Source: Clostridia bacterium (GTDB lineage: Bacteria; Bacillota; Clostridia; Christensenellales; UMGS416). Taken from it: 64,000 nucleotides of DNA. The notes beneath the pieces were generated by a model, which did not search any database, was not told the origin of the DNA, and saw nothing but the letters and a program-made list of their open reading frames with translations. The position numbers and the translations under genes are program-made. Shown piece by piece: positions 57,308-64,000 of the stretch. Numbering within the stretch: the first letter of the stretch is position 1; every line of letters begins with the position of its first letter. The stretch is from assembly GCA_016938675.1 (NCBI GenBank), contig JAFGUF010000001.1, positions 1-64,000 on the forward strand. Reading direction: 5' to 3'.

Positions 57308-58282
57308 ATGAATTTCCTTACTCTGGAGTATTTTACTGTAGTAGCAGAGGAGCTAAATATCACAAAAGCAGCCGAAAGGCTCTACATTTCGCAGCAATCC
57401 CTTAGCAAACAAATAATAAGGCTTGAAGAGGAACTGGATGTAAAATTGTTTTACAGAACTCCTGTTTTTTCGCTGACTTTTGCAGGAAAAAGCTGCCTTA
57501 ACTGGTCCAGAAAAATTCTGGATATGAAGCGGCAGTTGGAAAGGGAGATGAGCGACATCAGCAACCACAAAACAGGCGACTTAAGAATAGGAGTGTCCCA
57601 CACAAGAGGCAGGGTGCTGCTGCCAAAAGTTTTGCCGGAGTTTAAACGGGACAACCCCCTTATAGATGTAACCATAAAGGAAGGTAACTCCAAGGAACTG
57701 GAGGAGTGGCTGCTGCATGGGCAGATAGACCTGCTTATAGGATTTTCACCTGTTACACTGGATGTTGCAGAGAGCGTTGATATACTTAAAGAGAGGCTCT
57801 TGCTTGTCGTACCTGAAAAATATTTTATGGAAGTTTTTCCTGATAATTATAATGAAAAGATAATGGAATTTGAGCACGGCATTGATGTAGAAGTCTTCAG
57901 CAAATTTCCATTCCTTATGATGACTCCCGGAAACAGGGTGCGCACACTGTTTGACAGGTATGTAAAAAGGCACAATCTGGACATCAATATTGTGCTGGAA
58001 ATTGAGAGCATAGAAACACTGCTGGCACTTGCATGCAAAGGCATGGGGATAACAGTGTATCCTGAAATGTTCGCCAAAAACCTATCGCCTCTATTGAATC
58101 ATGAAAAGACACTGGGAGCTTTGCTATTTCCCTTCAATGACAAACTAACCACGGGAAAGCTGGTTGTTGCATATCATAGGGAAAGGTACCTTCCTGAGGC
58201 AGCGCAGGATTTTATCAGGCTTTGCAGGGAAATAAAGAAAGAATTGAAGGAAAACAACATAGAAAACGGGCATCCGTTATAA
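57308..58282 (+). CDS. LysR family transcriptional regulator
   Basis: 'MNFLTLEYFTVVAEELNITKAAERLYISQQSLSKQIIRLEEELDVKLFYR'; RBS AGGAGG before ATG at 57308. Confidence 0.95.
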   Translation: MNFLTLEYFTVVAEELNITKAAERLYISQQSLSKQIIRLEEELDVKLFYRTPVFSLTFAGKSCLNWSRKILDMKRQLEREMSDISNHKTGDLRIGVSHTRGRVLLPKVLPEFKRDNPLIDVTIKEGNSKELEEWLLHGQIDLLIGFSPVTLDVAESVDILKERLLLVVPEKYFMEVFPDNYNEKIMEFEHGIDVEVFSKFPFLMMTPGNRVRTLFDRYVKRHNLDINIVLEIESIETLLALACKGMGITVYPEMFAKNLSPLLNHEKTLGALLFPFNDKLTTGKLVVAYHRERYLPEAAQDFIRLCREIKKELKENNIENGHPL

Positions 58283-58387
58283 AAATATTGTTTTATAAGG
58301 CTCTACAAATATTAAATTATAGACATGAATATAAAATAATATATAATAGTATATATGTGTTAAAACACACATTTAAGGAGGAAGATT

Positions 58388-58933
58388 ATGTACATAGCAA
58401 TAGGTATAGCAGTAGTTGTTTTAGGATGGGTTATGCTGTCATATAACGGCTTTATAAAGGGCAGGAACAAGGTAGAAGAGGCCTTCGCCACAATGGACGT
58501 ATACTTGAAGCAGCGTTATGACCTGATACCGAATCTTGTAGAGACTGTAAAAGGATATGCCAAGCATGAAGCTGACACATTGCAGAAAGTCGTGGAAGCG
58601 AGAAGCAAGGCAATGAACGCGAAATCATCAGACGAAACGATAGAAGAGGAAGCCAATCTGACACAGACATTGAAGTCGCTTTTTGCGCTTGCGGAAAACT
58701 ATCCTGATTTGAAGGCAAACTCTAGCTTTTTAAACCTTCAGAGCCAGCTGCAAAATATAGAGACAGACATTGCGCAGGCAAGGAAGTACTATAACGCTAT
58801 AGTAAGGAGCTACAATACAGGGGTTGAGTTATTCCCACAGTCTATAATTGCCGCTCTTTTCAAATTTGAAAGAAAGAAAATGTTTGAGGTATCAGACGAT
58901 ACTCAAAGAGAAAATGTAGCAGTTAAGTTTTAA
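58388..58933 (+). CDS. lemA: LemA family protein
   Basis: 'YNGFIKGRNKVEEAFATMDVYLKQRYDLIPNLVETVKGYAKHE', 'ARKYYNAIVRSYNTGVELFP'. Confidence 0.97.
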   Translation: MYIAIGIAVVVLGWVMLSYNGFIKGRNKVEEAFATMDVYLKQRYDLIPNLVETVKGYAKHEADTLQKVVEARSKAMNAKSSDETIEEEANLTQTLKSLFALAENYPDLKANSSFLNLQSQLQNIETDIAQARKYYNAIVRSYNTGVELFPQSIIAALFKFERKKMFEVSDDTQRENVAVKF

Positions 58934-58938
58934 TTGCG

Positions 58939-60954
58939 GTGTACATAATGAAAAAATCGATTAAAATTTTTGCGACACTCTTTATAATGCTGGTTCTTTT
59001 TGCGGGGCTTGGCACCACAGCCCATGCGGATGATAACTTTGTAATTGAAACATACCTTGTTATGATTGATGTTAACGAAGACAATACAATGGATATTGAA
59101 GAAATAATCTATGCTAATTTTGAGTACGCAAGCCACGGAATATACAGGCAGATTCCCTTGAAGGGCTTTTTTGAAAGATATGTTGATGATGAGCTGCTAA
59201 GCACTAAATACAATGCAAAAATTTCAGACATCGAAGTAATCAATCAAAAATATACTTCAAAAAGAGACGGCAATTACCAGAACATTAAAATCGGAGATAA
59301 AGACATACTCGTTGAAGGAATGCAGAAATATCACATAAAGTATACTTTGGATTTCGGAGATGACGGCATAGATGACTTTGATGAGTTCTATTTGAATATT
59401 ATAGGCACTGACTGGGGAACATATATAAATAAAGTCGGCGTTGTGATAAATATGCCGGATGAATTTGACGCGGAAAACATAGGAATAAGCACAGGCTATG
59501 CAGGCGAAAGCGGCAGTAATATAGTAAAATACAAGGTTGAAGATGAAAAGATAGTGATACATACAACCGATATATTATATCCCTATGAAGGCCTGACGGT
59601 GAGGATTGAACTGCCGGAAGGATACTTCATCAATGAAAGGCAAGGCATAAACTGGACAAGCATTTTCTATTACGGCACTTTGGCGTTGATTCTTTTGGTT
59701 ATATTTACGTGGCTGATTTACGGAAAAGATGAGAAACTATACCCCACAGTTGAGTTCTATCCGCCAAACGGGCTCTCGCCGGCGGAGGTGGGATATATTG
59801 TCGATGGATACGTGGACACGAAGGACGTGCTCAGTCTGCTTATATATTGGGCGGACAAAGGCTATATTAAGATTGCTGAAGCCAAAAAGAATGATTTTTA
59901 TATCATTAAGCTGAAACAGCTTGAAGGCGGAAGTGATTACTACGAGCAAAAACTTTTTTCAGGATTATTCAAAAGCAAGGTTAAAAGCGACTACGGCAAG
60001 CTGATAAAGCTGGCAGAGCAGAATGAAAATCTTAATTCTCTGCATAGTTACCTAATAGAAAAGCGGGCAAAAGGTGAGGAACTGGCATATATCAGGGTAA
60101 AAGACCTGCAGAATGTATTCTACTCAACAGTTGACGCAGTAAAGAGAAGCATCAAGGAAAAATACTCCAAAAAGTCGGGAAGCCGAATTTTCACAAGTGA
60201 ATCAATTTTGGCTAAGGTTCTTTCGTTTGCAGTGTCTACTTTGCCGGTTTTTATAGGCAACATTATTGTTAAATCAAAAAGTTCAATATATATGCAAGAC
60301 CATGTTATGGGAGGCCTGTTCTGGTGTGGTATGCTTCTGACGCTATTTATAATATTCGACCAGATAAACGCCCGCAGAAAAAGCATGAAGGTGACCGGAG
60401 TGTTAGCAGCAGGATTGGTGTTTACATTTCTATTTGCAGCATTTGGATTTGTAACAATTGCTATAATAGGGGACTACGCAGAAGGCGGAATGATAGGAGT
60501 AACAGCAACAGCTGCGACATTCATAATAGCGCTTTTCGCGTCCTTTATGGAGAAACGCACGCCTCAGGTGAGCAGGCTGCAGGAGAAGATATTGGGATTA
60601 AGGATGTTTCTTGTAGATGCTGAGCAGGACAGGATAGAAATGCTTGTTAATGAAAATCCGGACTATTTTTTCAATATTTTATCCTACGCCTATGTGCTTG
60701 GAGTAACCGACAAGTGGGCTAAGCAATTCGAAAAAATAATTATGGATAATCCGGACTGGTACTATAGTACCTCGATGAACACATATTTCAGGCCGACTGC
60801 ATTTACACGAAGCTTTACCAACAACGTAAACACAATGAGAACAACAATGACGTCTAGGCCGTCGTCATCCTCGTCAGGAGGCAGCGGAGGCTATTCAGGA
60901 GGCGGTGGTTTCTCAGGCGGCGGAGGCGGAGGAGGCGGCGGCGGAAGCTGGTAA
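58939..60954 (+). CDS. DUF2207 domain-containing membrane protein
   Basis: Signal peptide, 'HGIYRQIPLKGFF', 'YPPNGLSPAEVGYIVDGYVDTKDVLSLLIYWADKGYIKI', Gly-rich end GGGGGGGGGSW. Confidence 0.93.
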   Translation: MYIMKKSIKIFATLFIMLVLFAGLGTTAHADDNFVIETYLVMIDVNEDNTMDIEEIIYANFEYASHGIYRQIPLKGFFERYVDDELLSTKYNAKISDIEVINQKYTSKRDGNYQNIKIGDKDILVEGMQKYHIKYTLDFGDDGIDDFDEFYLNIIGTDWGTYINKVGVVINMPDEFDAENIGISTGYAGESGSNIVKYKVEDEKIVIHTTDILYPYEGLTVRIELPEGYFINERQGINWTSIFYYGTLALILLVIFTWLIYGKDEKLYPTVEFYPPNGLSPAEVGYIVDGYVDTKDVLSLLIYWADKGYIKIAEAKKNDFYIIKLKQLEGGSDYYEQKLFSGLFKSKVKSDYGKLIKLAEQNENLNSLHSYLIEKRAKGEELAYIRVKDLQNVFYSTVDAVKRSIKEKYSKKSGSRIFTSESILAKVLSFAVSTLPVFIGNIIVKSKSSIYMQDHVMGGLFWCGMLLTLFIIFDQINARRKSMKVTGVLAAGLVFTFLFAAFGFVTIAIIGDYAEGGMIGVTATAATFIIALFASFMEKRTPQVSRLQEKILGLRMFLVDAEQDRIEMLVNENPDYFFNILSYAYVLGVTDKWAKQFEKIIMDNPDWYYSTSMNTYFRPTAFTRSFTNNVNTMRTTMTSRPSSSSSGGSGGYSGGGGFSGGGGGGGGGGSW

Positions 60955-60976
60955 TTAAGATAGCGAAGGAATACAT

Positions 60977-62968
60977 ATGTACTACATAAAGATTAAGAAT
61001 ATAGTAATTGCTGCGCTTTGCATTATGATTGCTGCGATTCCATTAAGCAGCACCGCAAAAGCAGATGAATTTTTCACAATAGACGAGTATTACGTAAACG
61101 TTGAAGTGCTTGAAAACAATACAATGAAAATAGAAGAAATACTCTTTGTTAATTTCAGTTCATTAAGGCACGGTATATACAGAGAGATACCCCGAAGCGG
61201 ATATATGACAAGGACAATAGACGGCGAGGAAATGAGAACTAAGTACAGCGCTGTAATTTCTGATATATATGTTGAAGGATTCAATTACAAAGTATACAAC
61301 GAAGGAACAAACAAAGTAATAAAAATCGGCGATGAAGACAAAATGGTAAGCGGCATCCAGAAATATAGAATACTATATACTATGGATTTCGGCGATGACG
61401 GAATTGCAGACTTTGATGAAGTGTACCTAAACATAATAGGCAATTACTGGGATACTGTCATAAGAGAAGCATATATGACTGTAAAGATGCCTAAAGAATT
61501 TGACCCCGCAAAGCTTGGCGTATCAAGCGGATATGAGGGGATTGAAGGCAGCAACATAATTGACTACAAAGTTCTGGATAATAATTTTGTTTCAATGAGA
61601 ACAACCGATGCGCTTCATCCCTTTGAGGGCGTAAATATAAGAATAGAGCTTCCTGAAGGATACTTTACCGGAGAGAGAGTGCCATATGATTGGAGCAGAG
61701 TATATTACATAGCGACAGGAGCTCTGTTTTTGCTGATATTCTCATTATGGCTCGCATTCGGAAAGGATGAAAAAATATATCCGTCGGCAGAATTCTATCC
61801 GCCTGAGGGCATGACGCCTGCCGAGATAGGATACGCAGTTGATGGAACGGTTGATTCCAAAGATGTTCTCAGCCTGCTTATTTACTGGGCGGACAAAGGT
61901 TACATAAAAATAGAGGAAAGAACCAAAAGGGACTTCTACCTGATTCAGCTTAAGCAGCTGCCTCCCGATGCAGAGTATTATGAGCATGTAATGTTCGGCG
62001 AACTCTTCAGAAACAGATCTGTTATGCGAATATCCGATTTGCTAGGCGTATTTACAGGAAAAAATAATGTTAAAGATTTTGAAGAGGCACTTGATAATCA
62101 GGCAGCCAATAATGAATTATTGTCATATGTCAGGGTAAAAGACCTTGAAAATGTATTTTATACAACGATAAATTCAGTCAAATCCATGATCAGGGATAAA
62201 TATAAAGATAAAAGTGGCAGCAGAATATTTACACGCAAGTCAATTTTCGCGAAAGTAATTACCTTCATCCTGTTTGCGCTTCCGATATTCTTTGGAGTAA
62301 TTTTGATTAAGGGACGCAGCGTGGCAGACACCAGCTCGCTTTCCGCGGGAGCAATGTTTTTGACCATTGCAGTCATTATAGTTTTTGTTGTGCTGGATGC
62401 ACTAGTTAGAAGCTGGCACAGCACGAAAAAGGGAGTTAGGGCGTTAAAAGTTATTGTCATTGTTTTTGTTCTTCTGTGTCTATATGTAGGAGCAATGGCA
62501 GCTATTGTGTCATCGCCGGATGATGTGCCTTCAGGCTTTCTATCGGTTAGCGCATCATTCATAATGGGCATTATGGGGCTTTTCATGCATAAAAGAACGA
62601 CTGAGATGAACAAACTGCAGGAAAAGATACTGGGGCTAAAAATGTTCTTAAACAATGCTGAAAAGGACAGGATCAATACGCTTGTGAATGAAAACCCGGA
62701 GTACTTCTACAACATCCTTCCATATGCTTATGTGTTGGGTGTAACGGACAAATGGGCAAAGCAGTTCGAACATATATCTCTTCAGTCGCCGAGCTGGTAC
62801 AGCGGATATGTACCTATTGCTCATTTTTCAGCAACGGCTTTTGAATCATCATTGACCAGAGGCATTGGCTCAATGTCCAGCACAATGTCTTCGAGCCCGA
62901 GCTCATCGGGCGGAGGCGGAGGTTCATCAGGCGGCGGCGGAGGCGGCGGAGGCGGCGGAAGCTGGTAA
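60977..62968 (+). CDS. DUF2207 domain-containing membrane protein (tandem paralog)
   Basis: 'HGIYREIPRSGYM', 'YPPEGMTPAEIGYAVDGTVDSKDVLSLLIYWADKGYIKI', C-terminus GGGGGGGGGSW. Confidence 0.93.
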   Translation: MYYIKIKNIVIAALCIMIAAIPLSSTAKADEFFTIDEYYVNVEVLENNTMKIEEILFVNFSSLRHGIYREIPRSGYMTRTIDGEEMRTKYSAVISDIYVEGFNYKVYNEGTNKVIKIGDEDKMVSGIQKYRILYTMDFGDDGIADFDEVYLNIIGNYWDTVIREAYMTVKMPKEFDPAKLGVSSGYEGIEGSNIIDYKVLDNNFVSMRTTDALHPFEGVNIRIELPEGYFTGERVPYDWSRVYYIATGALFLLIFSLWLAFGKDEKIYPSAEFYPPEGMTPAEIGYAVDGTVDSKDVLSLLIYWADKGYIKIEERTKRDFYLIQLKQLPPDAEYYEHVMFGELFRNRSVMRISDLLGVFTGKNNVKDFEEALDNQAANNELLSYVRVKDLENVFYTTINSVKSMIRDKYKDKSGSRIFTRKSIFAKVITFILFALPIFFGVILIKGRSVADTSSLSAGAMFLTIAVIIVFVVLDALVRSWHSTKKGVRALKVIVIVFVLLCLYVGAMAAIVSSPDDVPSGFLSVSASFIMGIMGLFMHKRTTEMNKLQEKILGLKMFLNNAEKDRINTLVNENPEYFYNILPYAYVLGVTDKWAKQFEHISLQSPSWYSGYVPIAHFSATAFESSLTRGIGSMSSTMSSSPSSSGGGGGSSGGGGGGGGGGSW

Positions 62969-63059
62969 ATATTACAGCAGCAAGTTATATTCTATCATTG
63001 ATAATTTTCGTTCACATGATATAATTAGAATTGTATTTTTTGAGAATCAGGGGTAATTA

Positions 63060-64000
63060 ATGACGCACACTGCACTATACAGAAGGTTCAGGCCGGATAA
63101 TTTTGATGATGTTGTCGGGCAGGACGCATTGGTAAGGACGCTGAAGGGACAGATTATTAGCGGCCGGATTAACCATGCGTATTTATTCTGCGGCCCGCGA
63201 GGCATAGGGAAGACAACAGTGGCCAGAATCCTTGCAAAATCAATTAACTGCAAAAGCCCTGAAAACGGGAACGCCTGCGGGAAATGCAGCGCATGTGCGG
63301 CACTTAACAACCAAAATAATTTTGATATAATTGAAATCGACGCAGCGTCAAACAACGGCGTTGACAACATACGTGACTTAAGAGAAAATATTAAGTTCAT
63401 GCCGGCGGCAGGCAGGTACAGAGTATATATAATTGACGAAGTCCACATGCTTAGCACAAATGCATTCAATGCGCTTCTTAAGACATTGGAAGAGCCTCCT
63501 GCGCATATCGTATTTATCATGGCTACTACAGAGCCGGATAAACTACCTGTAACGGTACTATCCAGGTGCCAGAGATTTGATTTTAACAGAGTTAAGGCTG
63601 CAGATATATCAATGCTGCTTAAAAAGGTTGCTTCAGAGGCCGGAATAAAAATTGACAGCAAGGCGGTCGAATCCATATCAAGGGCCAGCGAAGGAGGCGT
63701 GCGCGACGCTCTATCATTGCTGGATCAAAGCAGCGCGTTTTCAGAAGGCGAGATAACTCAGGAACACGTCTACGCAATACTAGGGTCTGCTAACAGGCTG
63801 ATGTATTTTGCTCTGGCAGACAGCATCCTAACGCAGGATACGCCGCGCGCTCTTAGCGGCTTTGCGAAAATGCTGGATGAAGGCTGCAATACGCTTTCTG
63901 TTGCGCGGGATTTAATGGGCCATTTCAGAGACCTTTTTATAGCGAAGAATGTTAAAAATATTACTGAGACACTTTCGATAGACGATGTAATGGCGGACAG
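63060..64000 (+). CDS. dnaX: DNA polymerase III subunit gamma/tau, N-terminal part (runs off the window; absent from the ORF track)
   Basis: My translation from ATG 63060: MTHTALYRRFRPDNFDDVVGQDALVRTLKGQIISGRINHAYLFCGPRGIGKTTVARILAKSINC...CGKCSAC...IIDEVHMLSTNAFNALLKTLEEPP; open to the end. Confidence 0.97.
   Translation, partial: MTHTALYRRFRPDNFDDVVGQDALVRTLKGQIISGRINHAYLFCGPRGIGKTTVARILAKSINCKSPENGNACGKCSACAALNNQNNFDIIEIDAASNNGVDNIRDLRENIKFMPAAGRYRVYIIDEVHMLSTNAFNALLKTLEEPPAHIVFIMATTEPDKLPVTVLSRCQRFDFNRVKAADISMLLKKVASEAGIKIDSKAVESISRASEGGVRDALSLLDQSSAFSEGEITQEHVYAILGSANRLMYFALADSILTQDTPRALSGFAKMLDEGCNTLSVARDLMGHFRDLFIAKNVKNITETLSIDDVMAD

Noticed and set aside
60880-62968. GGC/GGA repeats considered as a CRISPR or tandem-repeat locus
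   Set aside because: They are in-frame poly-glycine codons at the C-termini of DUF2207 genes with no spacer structure.
1-64000. Many small ORFs in the track antisense to, or overlapping, long genes (for example 784-1146, 3254-3502, 8329-8655, 25232-25432, 60324-60623)
   Set aside because: They lie inside well-supported coding genes on the other strand or frame, show no recognisable domain and fit chance open frames.
1-64000. Mobile elements, prophage, toxin-antitoxin or defence systems
   Set aside because: No transposase, integrase, phage structural, restriction-modification or Cas-like proteins recognised in any long ORF.

Overview
Low-GC Firmicutes/Clostridia-like chromosomal window made mostly of ordinary housekeeping and metabolic genes on both strands. 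I saw no convincing mobile element, prophage, CRISPR array or defence island. Main blocks: tRNA-Ser(UGA); a DUF2207 protein; a BlaI/M56 (BlaR1-like) pair in which the peptidase gene is split by a frameshift; an ABC-2 exporter operon preceded by a sigma-A promoter, a ykkC-family riboswitch and an overlapping terminator; zwf; an ECF sigma operon; deoD, a DUF362 ferredoxin, a rhomboid protease, an aminotransferase and an Lrp regulator; a NusG-II/Gx-transporter set; a histidine kinase, DUF1893, DUF3842 and ECF S-component neighbourhood; phoH-pgpH-ybeY-cdd-era-recO-yicC-gmk; a type IV pilus assembly cluster with a C9 tract at the end of one prepilin gene; tRNA-Ser(CGA) and argS; an arsR-arsC-permease-thioredoxin operon; a contiguous 2-oxoacid:ferredoxin oxidoreductase / methylmalonyl-CoA operon with a divergent LysR; lemA plus two tandem DUF2207 genes; and the 5' part of dnaX, which is missing from the ORF track because it is open at the window end. 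The best leads are the ykkC-family riboswitch (subtype unresolved), the poly-C tract whose +1 state would fuse two pilus ORFs in frame, the split BlaR1-like gene, a possible structured RNA upstream of zwf, and the 863-aa PilX-like protein. All family names come from reading the protein sequences by eye; no searches were run.
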